Origin: Viola odorata
Taxonomy: Eukaryota > Streptophyta > Magnoliopsida > Malpighiales > Violaceae
Assembly (NCBI GenBank): GCA_963691705.1
Contig: OY829538.1
Coordinates: 28,106,836-28,170,835 of the forward strand
DNA length: 64,000 nt
Direction: 5' to 3'
Both the position numbers and the translations under genes were made by a program. Numbering within the stretch: position 1 is the stretch's first letter; each line of letters begins with the position of its first letter. This document shows positions 1 to 13,628 of this stretch, in pieces. The notes beneath the pieces were generated by a model, which saw nothing but the letters and a program-made list of their open reading frames with translations, ran no database searches and was not told the origin of the DNA.

Positions 1-312
1 GGTAGACTAGATCTTCAGCCACAAGAACAAAGGGAACTACAAATTTCCTCCAGTGGATGCAGAAGGCAACCCTGTTCTACCTCTTAAAGAGGATCTGCCC
101 CCACCAGCTCCTGCACCTCAGCCAGTCCTTGCACCACAACCTGCTCGTCCACCAAATCCTCCATCAGCTACTGCTAGTACCTCCCAAACAGATTCCCACA
201 ACTTAGCAACCCTCGCAGCTCGGACTGAGCTTCTGCGTGAGCTCTTTGAGCTCCAGCAAAAAACTGCTAGCGGTAAATTGACCCGGAGGCCGTTGTACAT
301 GCCAAGATAAAG
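1..312 (+). repeat. Partial monomer at left edge, B/D hybrid with stop
   Basis: This is the 3' part of a unit cut by the window start. Its 5' side is B-like (codons 90-92 read KED), while its 3' side is D-like (ATAS at 117-120, arginine at 140). A TAG at 8-10 replaces the glutamine codon at position 64. The same hybrid and the same stop recur at 4447-4758 and 10353-10664, so this edge belongs to a segment copied elsewhere in the window. Confidence 0.9.
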
Positions 313-1794
313 ATGATGGTCATGGGGTCTGTCATACCCCATCAGGTTGTTCAAGCTAGCTCTCTTAATGTTAAAACCTGTGATTTACATATTATTTCTT
401 TGATTAAACCACTTGGTCTCCACTGTCTAGATGGAGTGGGTTTCTTCCATATAGAGAAAGGCTTTCTTTTCATGAATACGGGTTTTACAATCAAGGTGGA
501 CCAGATCTTCTGCCACAAGAACAAAGGGAACTACAAATTTCCTCCACTGCATGCAGAAGGCAACCCTGTTCTACCTCTTGATGTAGATCTGCCCCCACCA
601 GCTCCTGAACCTCAGCCAGTCCTTGCACCACAACCTGCTCGTCCACCAAATCCTCCATCAGTTGCTTCTAGTACCTCCCAGACAGATTCCCACAACTTAG
701 CAACCCTCGCAGCTCGGACTGAGCTCCTGTGTGAGCTCTTTGAGCTCCAGCAAAAAACTGCTAGCGGTAAATTGACCCGGAGGCCGTTGTACATGCCAAG
801 ATAAAGATGATGTTCATAGGGTCTGTCATAACCCATCAGGTTGTTCAAGCTAGCTCTCTCAATGTTAAAACCTGTGATTTACATATTATTTCTTTGATTA
901 AACCACTTGGTTTCCACTGTCTAGATGGAATGGGTTTCTTCCATATAGAGAAAGGTTTTATTTTGATGAATACAGGTCTCACAATCAAGGTAGACCAGAT
1001 CGTCAGCCACAAGAACAAAGGGAACTACAAATTTCCTCCAGTGGATGCAGAAGGCAACCCTGTTCTACCTCTTAAAGAGGATCTGCCCCCACCAGCTCCT
1101 GCACCTCAGCCAGTCCTTGCACCACAACCTGCTCGTCCACCAAATCCTCCATCAGTTGCTTCTAGTACCTCCCAGACAGATTCCCACAACTTAGCAACCC
1201 TCGCAGCTCGGACTGAGCTCCTGTGTGAGCTCTTTGAGCTCCAGCAAAAAACTGCTAGCGGTAAATTGACCCGGAGGCCGTTGTACATGCCAAGATAAAG
1301 ATGATGGTCATAGGGTCTGTCATAACCCATCAGGTTGTTCAAGCTAGCTCTCTCAATGTTAAAACCTGTGATTTACATATTATTTCTTTGATTAAACCAC
1401 TTGGTTTCCACTGTCTAGATGGAATGGGTTTCTTCCATATAGAGAAAGGTTTTATTTTGATGAATACAGGTCTCACAATCAAGGTAGACCAGATCGTCAG
1501 CCACAAGAACAAAGGGAACTACAAATTTCCTCCAGTGGATGCAGAAGGCAACCCTGTTCTACCTCTTAAAGAGGATCTGCCCCCACCAGCTCCTGCACCT
1601 CAGCCAGTCCTTGCACCACAACCTGCTCGTCCACCAAATCCTCCATCAGTTGCTTCTAGTACCTCCCAGACAGATTCCCACAACTTAGCAACCCTCGCAG
1701 CTCGGACTGAGCACCTGTGTGAGCTCTTTGAGCTCCAGCAAAAAACTGCTAGCGGTAAATTGACCCGGAGGCCGTTGTACTTGCCAAGATAAAG

Positions 1795-4264
1795 ATGATG
1801 ACCTCGGGGTCTGTCATAACCCATCAGGTTGTTCAAGCTAGCTCTCTCAATGTTAAAACCTATGATTTACATGTTATTTCTTTGATTAAACCACTTGGTC
1901 TCCGCTGTCTAGATGGAATGGGTTTCTTTCATATAGAGAAAGGTTTTCTTTTGATGAATACAGGTTTCACAATCAAGGTGGACCAGATCTCCAGCCACAA
2001 GAACAAAGGGAACTACAAATTTCCTCCACTAGATGCAGAAGGCAACCATGTTCTACCTCTTGATGAAGATCTACCCCCACCAGCTCCTGCACCTCAGCCA
2101 GTCCTTGCACCACAACCTGCTCGTCCACCAAATCCTCCATCAGCTACTGCTAGTACCTCCCAAACAGATTCCCACAACTTAGCAACCCTCGCAGCTCGGA
2201 CTGAGCTTCTGCGTGAGCTCTTTGAGCTCCAGCAAAAAACTGCTAGCGGTAAATTGACCCGGAGGCCGTTGTACATGCCAAGATAAAGATGATGGTCATG
2301 GGGTCTGTCATAACCCATCAGGTTGTTCAAGCTAGCTCTCTCAATGTTAAAACCTGTGATTTACATATTATTTCTTTGATTAAACCACTTGGTCTCCACT
2401 GTCTAGATGGAGTGGGTTTCTTCCATATAGAGAAAGGCTTTCTATTCATGAATACGGGTTTTACAATCAAGGTGGACCAGATCTACAGCCACAAGAACAA
2501 AGGGAACTACAAATTTCCTCCACTGCATGCAGAAGGCAACCCTGTTCTACCTCTTGATGTAGATCTGCCCCCACCAGCTCCTGAACCTCAGCCAGTCCTT
2601 GCAACACAACCTGCAAGTCCACCAAATCCTCCATCAGTTGCTTCTAGTACCTCCCAGACAGATTCCCAGAACTTAGCAACCCTCGCAGCTCGGACTGAGC
2701 TCCTGTGTGAGCTCTTCGAGCTCCAGCAAAAAACTGCTAGCGGTAAATTGACCCGGAGGCCGTTGTACATGCCAAGATAAAGATGATGGTCATAGGGTCT
2801 GTCATAACCCATCAGGTTGTTCAAGCTAGCTCTCTCAATGTTAAAACCTGTGATTTACATATTATTTTTTTGATTAAACCACTTGGTCTCCACTGTCTAG
2901 ATGGAGTGGGTTTCTTCCATATAGAGAAAGGCTTTCTATTCATGAATACGGGTTTTACAATCAAGGTGGACCAGATCTACAGCCACAAGAACAAAGGGAA
3001 CTACAAATTTCCTCCACTGCATGCAGAAGGCAACCCTGTTCTACCTCTTGATGTAGATCTGCCCCCACCAGCTCCTGAACCTCAGCCAGTCCTTGCACCA
3101 CAACCTGCTCGTCCACCAAATCCTCCATCAGTTGCTTCTAGTACCTCCCAGACAGATTCCCACAACTTAGCAACCCTCGCAGCTCGGACTGAGCACCTGT
3201 GTGAGCTCTTTGAGCTCCAGCAAAAAACTGCTAGCGGTAAATTGACCCGGAGGCCGTTGTACTTGCCAAGATAAAGATGATGACCTCGGGGTCTGTCATA
3301 ACCCATCAGGTTGTTCAAGCTAGCTCTCTCAATGTTAAAACCTATGATTTACATGTTATTTCTTTGATTAAACCACTTGGTCTCCGCTGTCTAGATGGAA
3401 TGGGTTTCTTTCATATAGAGAAAGGTTTTCTTTTGATGAATACAGGTTTCACAATCAAGGTGGACCAGATCTCCAGCCACAAGAACAAAGGGAACTACAA
3501 ATTTCCTCCACTAGATGCAGAAGGCAACCATGTTCTACCTCTTGATGAAGATCTACCCCCACCAGCTCCTGCACCTCAGCCAGTCCTTGCACCACAACCT
3601 GCTCGTCCACCAAATCCTCCATCAGCTACTGCTAGTACCTCCCAAACAGATTCCCACAACTTAGCAACCCTCGCAGCTCGGACTGAGCTTCTGCGTGAGC
3701 TCTTTGAGCTCCAGCAAAAAACTGCTAGCGGTAAATTGACCCGGAGGCCGTTGTACATGCCAAGATAAAGATGATGGTCATGGGGTCTGTCATAACCCAT
3801 CAGGTTGTTCAAGCTAGCTCTCTCAATGTTAAAACCTGTGATTTACATATTATTTCTTTGATTAAACCACTTGGTCTCCACTGTCTAGATGGAGTGGGTT
3901 TCTTCCATATAGAGAAAGGCTTTCTATTCATGAATACGGGTTTTACAATCAAGGTGGACCAGATCTACAGCCACAAGAACAAAGGGAACTACAAATTTCC
4001 TCCACTGCATGCAGAAGGCAACCCTGTTCTACCTCTTGATGTAGATCTGCCCCCACCAGCTCCTGAACCTCAGCCAGTCCTTGCAACACAACCTGCAAGT
4101 CCACCAAATCCTCCATCAGTTGCTTCTAGTACCTCCCAGACAGATTCCCAGAACTTAGCAACCCTCGCAGCTCGGACTGAGCTCCTGTGTGAGCTCTTCG
4201 AGCTCCAGCAAAAAACTGCTAGCGGTAAATTGACCCGGAGGCCGTTGTACATGCCAAGATAAAG
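1795..4264 (+). repeat. Three-unit (1482-bp) local duplication
   Basis: The D unit at 1795 followed by the ATQPASPP unit at 2289 is repeated as 3277 followed by 3771, a shift of exactly 1482 bp (3 x 494). The D unit is preceded both times by a unit with histidine at residue 138 and leucine at 161 (1301 and 2783). The rare ATQPASPP tract and the glutamine at residue 127 are shared by both copies, which argues for a recent duplication rather than convergence. Confidence 0.8.
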
Positions 4265-4758
4265 ATGATGGTCATAGGGTCTGTCATAACCCATCAGGTT
4301 GTTCAAGCTAGCTCTCTCAATGTTAAAACCTGTGATTTACATATTATTTTTTTGATTAAACCACTTGGTTTCCACTGTCTAGATGGAATGGGTTTCTTCC
4401 ATATAGAGAAAGGTTTTCTTTTGATGAATACAGGTCTCACAATCAAGGTAGACTAGATCTTCAGCCACAAGAACAAAGGGAACTACAAATTTCCTCCAGT
4501 GGATGCAGAAGGCAACCCTGTTCTACCTCTTAAAGAGGATCTGCCCCCACCAGCTCCTGCACCTCAGCCAGTCCTTGCACCACAACCTGCTCGTCCACCA
4601 AATCCTCCATCAGCTACTGCTAGTACCTCCCAAACAGATTCCCACAACTTAGCAACCCTCGCAGCTCGGACTGAGCTTCTGCGTGAGCTCTTTGAGCTCC
4701 AGCAAAAAACTGCTAGCGGTAAATTGACCCGGAGGCCGTTGTACATGCCAAGATAAAG
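4265..4758 (+). repeat. Monomer with stop at codon 64, B/D hybrid
   Basis: CAG to TAG at 4454-4456. The front is class B with phenylalanine 29; the tail is D-like. The lesion is shared with the units at the left edge and at 10171. Confidence 0.88.
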
Positions 4759-5231
4759 ATGATGGTCATGGGGTCTGTCATACCCCATCAGGTTGTTCAA
4801 GCTAGCTCTCTTAATGTTAAAACCTGTGATTTACATATTATTTCTTTGATTAAACCACTTGGTCTCCACTGTCTAGATGGAGTGGGTTTCTTCCATATAG
4901 AGAAAGGCTTTCTTTTCATGAATACGGGTTTTACAATCAAGGTGGACCAGATCTTCTGCCACAAGAACAAAGGGAACTACAAATTTCCTCCACTGCATGC
5001 AGAAGGCAACCCTGTTCTACCTCTTGATGTAGATCTGCCCCCACCAGCTCCTGAACCTCAGCCAGTCCTTGCACCACAACCTGCTCGTCCACCAAATCCT
5101 CCATCAGTTGCTTCTAGTACCTCCCAGACAGATTCCCACAACTTAGCAACCCTCGCAGCTCGGACTGAGCTCCAGCAAAAAACTGCTAGCGGTAAATTGA
5201 CCCGGAGGCCGTTGTACATGCCAAGATAAAG
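4447..5231 (+). repeat. Second copy of the stop-bearing B/D unit plus VIP unit
   Basis: This segment repeats 1-806 at a distance of 4446 bp (9 x 494). Shared marks are the Q64 stop (TAG at 4454-4456), the D-like tail, and a following unit with proline instead of threonine at residue 9. The second unit here has since lost 21 bp. A third copy starts at 10353, 5906 bp further on. Confidence 0.82.
4759..5231 (+). repeat. Monomer with in-frame 21-bp deletion
   Basis: The unit is 473 bp. The lost bases lie between two copies of TGAGCTCC that start 21 bp apart in the intact unit; one copy remains at 5166-5173. Residues equivalent to 139-145 are missing but the frame stays open (156 codons). This is the signature of slippage or recombination between short direct repeats. 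Confidence 0.92.
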
Positions 5232-6219
5232 ATGATGGTCATAGGGTCTGTCATAACCCATCAGGTTGTTCAAGCTAGCTCTCTCAATGTTAAAACCTGT
5301 GATTTACATATTATTTCTTTGATTAAACCACTTGGTTTCCACTGTCTAGATGGAATGGGTTTCTTCCATATAGAGAAAGGTTTTATTTTGATGAATACAG
5401 GTCTCACAATCAAGGTAGACCAGATCGTCAGCCACAAGAACAAAGGGAACTACAAATTTCCTCCAGTGGATGCAGAAGGCAACCCTGTTCTACCTCTTAA
5501 AGAGGATCTGCCCCCACCAGCTCCTGCACCTCAGCCAGTCCTTGCACCACAACCTGCTCGTCCACCAAATCCTCCATCAGCTGCTTCTAGTACCTCCCAG
5601 ACAGATTCCCACAACTTAGCAACCCTCGCAGCTCGGACTGAGCTCCTGTGTGAGCTTTTTGATCTCCAGCAAAAAACTGCTAGCGGTAAATTGACCCGGA
5701 GGCCGTTGTACATGCCAAGATAAAAATGATGGTCATGGGGTCTGTCATAACCCATCAGGTTGTTCAAGCTAGCTCTCTCAATGTTAAAACCTGTGATTTA
5801 CATATTATTTCTTTGATTAAACCACTTGGTCTCCACTGTCTAGATGGAGTGGGTTTCTTCCATATAGAGAAAGGCTTTCTGTTCATGAATACGGGTTTTA
5901 CAATCAAGGTGGACCAGATCTACAGCCACAAGAACAAAGGGAACTACAAATTTCCTCCACTGCATGCAGAAGGCAACCCTGTTCTACCTCTTGATGTAGA
6001 TCTGCCCCCACCAGCTCCTGAACCTCAGCCAGTCCTTGCACCACAACCTGCTCGTCCACCAAATCCTCCATCAACTGCTTCTAGTACCTCCCAGACAGAT
6101 TCCCACAACTTAGCAACCCTCGCAGCTCGGACTGAGCTCCTGTGTGAGCTCTTTGATCTCCAACAAAAAACTGCTAGCGGTAAATTGACCCGGAGGCCGT
6201 TGTACATGCCAAGATAAAG

Positions 6220-6712
6220 ATGATGGTCATGGGGTCTGCATAACCCATCAGGTTGTTCAAGCTAGCTCTCTCAATGTTAAAACCTGTGATTTACATATTA
6301 TTTCTTTGATTAAACCACTTGGTCTCCACTGTCTAGATGGAATGGGTTTCTTCCATATAGAGAAAGGTTTTCTTTTGATGAATACAGGTCTCACAATGAA
6401 GGTAGACCATATCTTCAGCCACAAGAACAAAGGGAACTACAAATTTCGTCCACTGCATGCAGAAGGCAACCCTGTTCTACCTGTTGATGTATATCTGCCC
6501 CCACCAGCTCCTGCACCTCAGCCAGTCCTTGCACCACAACCTGCTCCTCCACCAAATCCTCCATCAGCTACTGCTAGTACCTCCCAAACAGATTCCCACA
6601 ACTTAGCAACCCTCGCAGCTCGGACTGAGCTTCTGCGTGAGCTCTTTGAGCTCCAGCAAAAAACTGCTAGCGGTAAATTGACCCAGAGGCCGTTGTACAT
6701 GCCAAGATAAAG
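6220..6712 (+). repeat. Frameshifted mosaic monomer
   Basis: One T is missing between 6238 and 6239 (GTCTGCATAA for GTCTGTCATAA), which breaks the frame near its start; a 134-codon frame is open from 6306. The unit mixes classes: B-like LTMKV in the middle, A/C-like HAEG, D-like ATAS tail, plus private changes (histidine 64, arginine 77, proline 110). Confidence 0.88.
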
Positions 6713-7206
6713 ATGATGGTCATGGGGTCTGTCATAACCCATCAGGTTGTTCAAGCTAGCTCTCTCAATGTTAAAACCTGTGATTTACATATTATTTCTT
6801 TGATTAAACAACTTGGTCTCCACTGTCTAGATGGAGTGGGTTTCTTCCATATAGAGAAAGGCTTTCTATTCATGAATACGGGTTTTACAATCAAGGTGGA
6901 CCAGATCTACAGCCACAAGAACAAAGGGAACAACAAATTTCCTCCACAAGATGCAGAAGGCAACCATGTTCTACCTCTTGATGAAGATCTACCCCCACCA
7001 GCTCCTGCACCTCAGCCAGTCCTTGCACCACAACCTGCTCGTCCACCAAATCCTCCATCAGCTACTGCTAGTACCTCAAAAACAGATTCCCACAACTTAG
7101 CAACCCTCGCAGCTCGGACTGAGCTTCTGCGTGAGCTCTTTGAGCTCCAGCAAAAAACTGCTAGCGGTAAATTGACCCGGAGGCCGTTGTACATGCCAAG
7201 ATAAAG
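6713..7206 (+). repeat. Hybrid monomer, C front and D tail
   Basis: The front reads as C up to tyrosine 66; the rest is D-like (histidine 85, DED, ATAS, arginine 140). Private changes are glutamine 33, asparagine 74, glutamine 79 and lysine 123. Frame intact. Confidence 0.82.
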
Positions 7207-7700
7207 ATGATGGTCATGGGGTCTGTCATAACCCATCAGGTTGTTCAAGCTAGCTCTCTTAATGTTAAAACCTGTGATTTACATATTATTTCTTTGATTA
7301 AACCACTTGGTCTCCACTGTCTAGATGGAGTGGGTTTCTTCCATATAGAGAAAGGCTTTCTTTTCATGAATACGGGTTTTACAATCAAGGTGGACCAGAT
7401 CTTCAGCCACAAGAACAAAGGGAACTACAAATTTCCTCCACTGCATGCAGAAGGCAACCCTGTTCTACCTCTTGATGTAGATCTGCCCCCACCAGCTCCT
7501 GAACCTCAGCCAGTCCTTGCACCTCAACCTGCTCGTCCACCAAATCCTCCATCAGCTACTGCTAGTACCTCCCAAACAGATTCCCACAACTTAGCAACCC
7601 TCGCAGCTCGGACTGAGCTTCTGCGTGAGCTCTTTGAGCTTTAGCAAAAAACTGCTAGCGGTAAATTGACCCGGAGGCCGTTGTACATGCCAAGATAAAG
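7207..7700 (+). repeat. Monomer with stop at codon 146, A/C front and D tail
   Basis: CAG to TAG at 7642-7644. The front and proline-rich part are A/C-like (DVD, glutamate 99); the tail is D-like (ATAS, arginine 140). Confidence 0.88.
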
Positions 7701-10170
7701 ATGATGGTCATGGGGTCTGTCATAACCCATCAGGTTGTTCAAGCTAGCTCTCTCAATGTTAAAACCTGTGATTTACATATTATTTCTTTGATTAAACCAC
7801 TTGGTCTCCACTGTCTAGATGGAGTGGGTTTCTTCCATATAGAGAAAGGCTTTCTTTTCATGAATACGGGTTTTACAATCAAGGTGGACCAGATCTTCTG
7901 CCACAAGAACAAAGGGAACTACAAATTTCCTCCACTGCATGCAGAAGGCAACCCTGTTCTACCTCTTGATGTAGATCTGCCCCCACCAGCTCCTGAACCT
8001 CAGCCAGTCCTTGCACCACAACCTGCTCGTCCACCAAATCCTCCATCAGTTGCTTCTAGTACCTCCCAGACAGATTCCCACAACTTAGCAACCCTCGCAG
8101 CTCGGACTGAGCTCCTGTGTGAGCTCTTTGAGCTCCAGCAAAAAACTGCTAGCGGTAAATTGACCCGGAGGCCGTTGTACATGCCAAGATAAAGATGATG
8201 GTCATAGGGTCTGTCATAACCCATCAGGTTGTTCAAGCTAGCTCTCTCAATGTTAAAACCTGTGATTTACATATTATTTCTTTGATTAAACCACTTGGTT
8301 TCCACTGTCTAGATGGAATGGGTTTCTTCCATATAGAGAAAGGTTTTATTTTGATGAATACAGGTCTCACAATCAAGGTAGACCAGATCGTCAGCCACAA
8401 GAACAAAGGGAACTACAAATTTCCTCCAGTGGATGCAGAAGGCAACCCTGTTCTACCTCTTAAAGAGGATCTGCCCCCACCAGCTCCTGCACCTCAGCCA
8501 GTCCTTGCACCACAACCTGCTCGTCCACCAAATCCTCCATCAGCTGCTTCTAGTACCTCCCAGACAGATTCCCACAACTTAGCAACCCTCGCAGCTCGGA
8601 CTGAGCTCCTGTGTGAGCTTTTTGATCTCCAGCAAAAAACTGCTAGCGGTAAATTGACCCGGAGGCCGTTGTACATGCCAAGATAAAAATGATGGTCATG
8701 GGGTCTGTCATAACCCATCAGGTTGTTCAAGCTAGCTCTCTCAATGTTAAAACCTGTGATTTACATATTATTTCTTTGATTAAACCACTTGGTCTCCACT
8801 GTCTAGATGGAGTGGGTTTCTTCCATATAGAGAAAGGCTTTCTATTCATGAATACGGGTTTTACAATCAAGGTGGACCAGATCTACAGCCACAAGAACAA
8901 AGGGAACTACAAATTTCCTCCACTGCATGCAGAAGGCAACCCTGTTCTACCTCTTGATGTAGATCTGCCCCCACCAGCTCCTGAACCTCAGCCAGTCCTT
9001 GCACCACAACCTGCTCGTCCACCAAATCCTCCATCAGTTGCTTCTAGTACCTCCCAGACAGATTCCCACAACTTAGCAACCCTCGCAGCTCGGACTGAGC
9101 ACCTGTGTGAGCTCTTTGAGCTCCAGCAAAAAACTGCTAGCGGTAAATTGACCCGGAGGCCGTTGTACTTGCCAAGATAAAGATGATGACCTCGGGGTCT
9201 GTCATAACCCATCAGGTTGTTCAAGCTAGCTCTCTCAATGTTAAAACCTATGATTTACATGTTATTTCTTTGATTAAACCACTTGGTCTCCGCTGTCTAG
9301 ATGGAATGGGTTTCTTTCATATAGAGAAAGGTTTTCTTTTGATGAATACAGGTTTCACAATCAAGGTGGACCAGATCTCCAGCCACAAGAACAAAGGGAA
9401 CTACAAATTTCCTCCACTAGATGCAGAAGGCAACCATGTTCTACCTCTTGATGAAGATCTACCCCCACCAGCTCCTGCACCTCAGCCAGTCCTTGCACCA
9501 CAACCTGCTCGTCCACCAAATCCTCCATCAGCTACTGCTAGTACCTCCCAAACAGATTCCCAGAACTTAGCAACCCTCGCAGCTCGGACTGAGCTTCTGC
9601 GTGAGCTCTTTGAGCTCCAGCAAAAAACTGCTAGCGGTAAATTGACCCGGAGGCCGTTGTACATGCCAAGATAAAGATGATGGTCATGGGGTCTGTCATA
9701 ACCCATCAGGTTGTTCAAGCTAGCTCTCTCAATGTTAAAACCTGTGATTTACATATTATTTCTTTGATTAAACCACTTGGTCTCCACTGTCTAGATGGAG
9801 TGGGTTTCTTCCATATAGAGAAAGGCTTTCTATTCATGAATACGGGTTTTACAATCAAGGTGGACCAGATCTACAGCCACAAGAACAAAGGGAACTACAA
9901 ATTTCCTCCACTGCATGCAGAAGGCAACCCTGTTCTACCTCTTGATGTAGATCTGCCCCCACCAGCTCCTGAACCTCAGCCAGTCCTTGCAACACAACCT
10001 GCAAGTCCACCAAATCCTCCATCAGTTGCTTCTAGTACCTCCCAGACAGATTCCCAGAACTTAGCAACCCTCGCAGCTCGGACTGAGCTCCTGTGTGAGC
10101 TCTTCGAGCTCCAGCAAAAAACTGCTAGCGGTAAATTGACCCGGAGGCCGTTGTACATGCCAAGATAAAG

Positions 10171-10664
10171 ATGATGGTCATAGGGTCTGTCATAACCCAT
10201 CAGGTTGTTCAAGCTAGCTCTCTCAATGTTAAAACCTGTGATTTACATATTATTTTTTTGATTAAACCACTTGGTTTCCACTGTCTAGATGGAATGGGTT
10301 TCTTCCATATAGAGAAAGGTTTTCTTTTGATGAATACAGGTCTCACAATCAAGGTAGACTAGATCTTCAGCCACAAGAACAAAGGGAACTACAAATTTCC
10401 TCCAGTGGATGCAGAAGGCAACCCTGTTCTACCTCTTAAAGAGGATCTGCCCCCACCAGCTCCTGCACCTCAGCCAGTCCTTGCACCACAACCTGCTCGT
10501 CCACCAAATCCTCCATCAGCTACTGCTAGTACCTCCCAAACAGATTCCCACAACTTAGCAACCCTCGCAGCTCGGACTGAGCTTCTGCGTGAGCTCTTTG
10601 AGCTCCAGCAAAAAACTGCTAGCGGTAAATTGACCCGGAGGCCGTTGTACATGCCAAGATAAAG
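10171..10664 (+). repeat. Monomer with stop at codon 64, B/D hybrid
   Basis: TAG at 10360-10362. Same hybrid and lesion as at 4265, in the 12-unit duplication. Confidence 0.88.
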
Positions 10665-11158
10665 ATGATGGTCATGGGGTCTGTCATACCCCATCAGGTT
10701 GTTCAAGCTAGCTCTCTTAATGTTAAAACCTGTGATTTACATATTATTTCTTTGATTAAACCACTTGGTCTCCACTGTCTAGATGGAGTGGGTTTCTTCC
10801 ATATAGAGAAAGGCTTTCTTTTCATGAATACGGGTTTTACAATCAAGGTGGACCAGATCTTCTGCCACAAGAACAAAGGGAACTACAAATTTCCTCCACT
10901 GCATGCAGAAGGCAACCCTGTTCTACTTCTTGATGTAGATCTGCCCCCACCAGCTCCTGAACCTCGGCCAGTCCTTGCACCACAACCTGCTCGTCCACCA
11001 AATCCTCCATCAGTTGCTTCTAGTACCTCCCAGACAGATTCCCACAACTTAGCAACCCTCGCAGCTCGGACTGAGCTCCTGTGTGAGCTCTTTGAGCTCC
11101 AGCAAAAAACTGCTAGCGGTAAATTGACCCGGAGGCCGTTGTACATGCCAAGATAAAG
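10353..11158 (+). repeat. Third copy of the stop-bearing B/D unit plus VIP unit
   Basis: This matches the copies starting at 1 and 4447, with the stop at 10360-10362 and proline at residue 9 of the unit at 10665. The shift from the second copy is 5906 bp, which is 12 x 494 minus the 21-bp and 1-bp deletions that lie between them. The unit at 10665 has added private changes (leucine at residue 88, arginine at 101). Confidence 0.82.
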
Positions 11159-12146
11159 ATGATGGTGATAGGGTCTGTCATAACCCATCAGGTTGTTCAA
11201 GCTAGCTCTCTCAATGTTAAAACCTGTGATTTACATATTATTTCTTTGATTAAACCACTTGGTTTCCACTGTCTAGATGGAATGGGTTTCTTCCATATAG
11301 AGAAAGGTTTTCTTTTGATGAATACAGGTCTCACAATCAAGGTAGACCAGATCGTCAGCCACAAGAACAAAGGGAACTACAAATTTCCTCCAGTGGATGC
11401 AGAAGGCAACCCTGTTCTACCTCTTAAAGAGGATCTGCCCCCACCAGCTCCTGCACCTCAGCCAGTCCTTGCACCACAACCTGCTCGTCCACCAAATCCT
11501 CCATCAGCTGCTTCTAGTACCTCCCAGACAGATTCCCACAACTTAGCAACCCTCGCAGCTCGTACTGAGCTCCTGTGTGAGCTCTTTGATCTCCAGCAAA
11601 AAACTGCTAGCGGTAAATTGACCCGGAGGCCGTTGTACATGCCAAGATAAAAATGATGGTCATGGGGTCTGTCATAACCCATCAGGTTGTTCAAGCTAGC
11701 TCTCTCAATGTTAAAACCTGTGATTTACATATTATTTCTTTGATTAAACCACTTGGTCTCCACTGTCTAGATGGAGTGGGTTTCTTCCATATAGAGAAAG
11801 GCTTTCTATTCATGAATACGGGTTTTACAATCAAGGTGGACCAGATCTACAGCCACAAGAACAAAGGGAACTACAAATTTCCTCCACTGCATGCAGAAGG
11901 CAACCCTGTTCTACCTCTTGATGTAGATCTGCCCCCACCAGCTCCTGAACCTCAGCCAGTCCTTGCACCACAACCTGCTCGTCCACCAAATCCTCCATCA
12001 GTTGCTTCTAGTACCTCCCAGACAGATTCCCACAACTTAGCAACCCTCGCAGCTCGGACTGAGCACCTGTGTGAGCTCTTTGAGCTCCAGCAAAAAACTG
12101 CTAGCGGTAAATTGACCCGGAGGCCGTTGTACTTGCCAAGATAAAG

Positions 12147-12640
12147 ATGATGACCTCGGGGTCTGTCATAACCCATCAGGTTGTTCAAGCTAGCTCTCTC
12201 AATGTTAAAACCTATGATTTACATGTTATTTCTTTGATTAAACCACTTGGTCTCCGCTGTCTAGATGGAATGGGTTTCTTTCATATAGAGAAAGGTTTTC
12301 TTTTGATGAATACAGGTTTCACAATCAAGGTGGACCAGATCTCCAGCCACAAGAACTAAGGGAACTACAAATTTCCTCCACTAGATGCAGAAGGCAACCA
12401 TGTTCTACCTCTTGATGAAGATCTACCCCCACCAGCTCCTGCACCTCAGCCAGTCCTTGCACCACAACCTGCTCGTCCACCAAATCCTCCATCAGCTACT
12501 GCTAGTACCTCCCAAACAGATTCCCACAACTTAGCAACCCTCGCAGCTCGGACTGAGCTTCTGCGTGAGCTCTTTGAGCTCCAGCAAAAAACTGCTAGCG
12601 GTAAATTGACCCGGAGGCCGTTGTACATGCCAAGATAAAG
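12147..12640 (+). repeat. D monomer with stop at codon 71
   Basis: AAA to TAA at 12357-12359. This lesion is not seen in any other unit, so it arose after the last duplication of this D copy. Confidence 0.88.
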
Positions 12641-13134
12641 ATGATGGTCATGGGGTCTGTCATAACCCATCAGGTTGTTCAAGCTAGCTCTCTCAATGTT
12701 AAAACCTGTGATTTACATATTATTTCTTTGATTAAACCACTTGGTCTCCACTGTCTAGATGGAGTGGGTTTCATCCATATAGAGAAAGGCTTTCTATTCA
12801 TGAATACGGGTTTTACAATCAAGGTGGACCAGATCTACAGCCACAAGAACAAAGGGAACTACAAATTTCCTCCACTGCATGCAGAAGGCAACCCTGTTCT
12901 ACCTCTTGATGTAGATCTGCCCCCACCAGCTCCTGAACCTCAGCCAGTCCTTGCACCACAACCTGCTCGTCCACCAAATCCTCCATCAGTTGCTTCTAGT
13001 ACCTCCCAGACAGATTCCCAGAACTTAGCAACCCTCGCAGCTCGGACTGAGCTCCTGTGTGAGCTCTTTGAGCTCCAGCAAAAAACTGCTAGCGGTAAAT
13101 TGACCCGGAGGCCGTTGTACATGCCAAGATAAAG

Positions 13135-13628
13135 ATGATGGTCATAGGGTCTGTCATAACCCATCAGGTTGTTCAAGCTAGCTCTCTCAATGTTAAAACC
13201 TGTGATTTACATATTATTTTTTTGATTAAACCACTTGGTTTCCACTGTCTAGATGGAATGGGTTTCTTCCATATAGAGAAAGGTTTTCTTTTGATGAATA
13301 CAGGTCTCACAATCAAGGTAGACCAGATCTTCAGCCACAAGAACAAAGGGAACTACAAATTTCCTCCAGTGGATGCAGAAGGCAACCCTGTTCTACCTCT
13401 TATAGAGGATCTGCCCCCACCAGCTCCTGCACCTCAGCCAGTCCTTGCACCACAACCTGCTCGTCCACCAAATCCTCCATCAGCTACTGCTAGTACCTCC
13501 CAAACAGATTCCCACAACTTAGCAACCCTCGCAGCTCGGACTGAGCTTCTGCGTGAGCTCTTTGAGCTCCAGCAAAAAACTGCTAGCGGTAAATTGACCC
13601 GGAGGCCGTTGTACATGCCAAGATAAAG
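13135..13628 (+). repeat. Hybrid monomer, B front and D tail
   Basis: Class B to residue 99 (phenylalanine 29, leucine 58, with private isoleucine 90), then D-like ATAS and arginine 140. It matches the stop-bearing units at 4265 and 10171 in structure but keeps glutamine 64, so it may resemble their parent. Confidence 0.82.

Noticed and set aside
118..354. Minus-strand 78-codon frames in nearly every unit
   Set aside because: They lie opposite the 3' half of the plus-strand frame and recur because the unit recurs. No independent sign of coding; treated as shadows.
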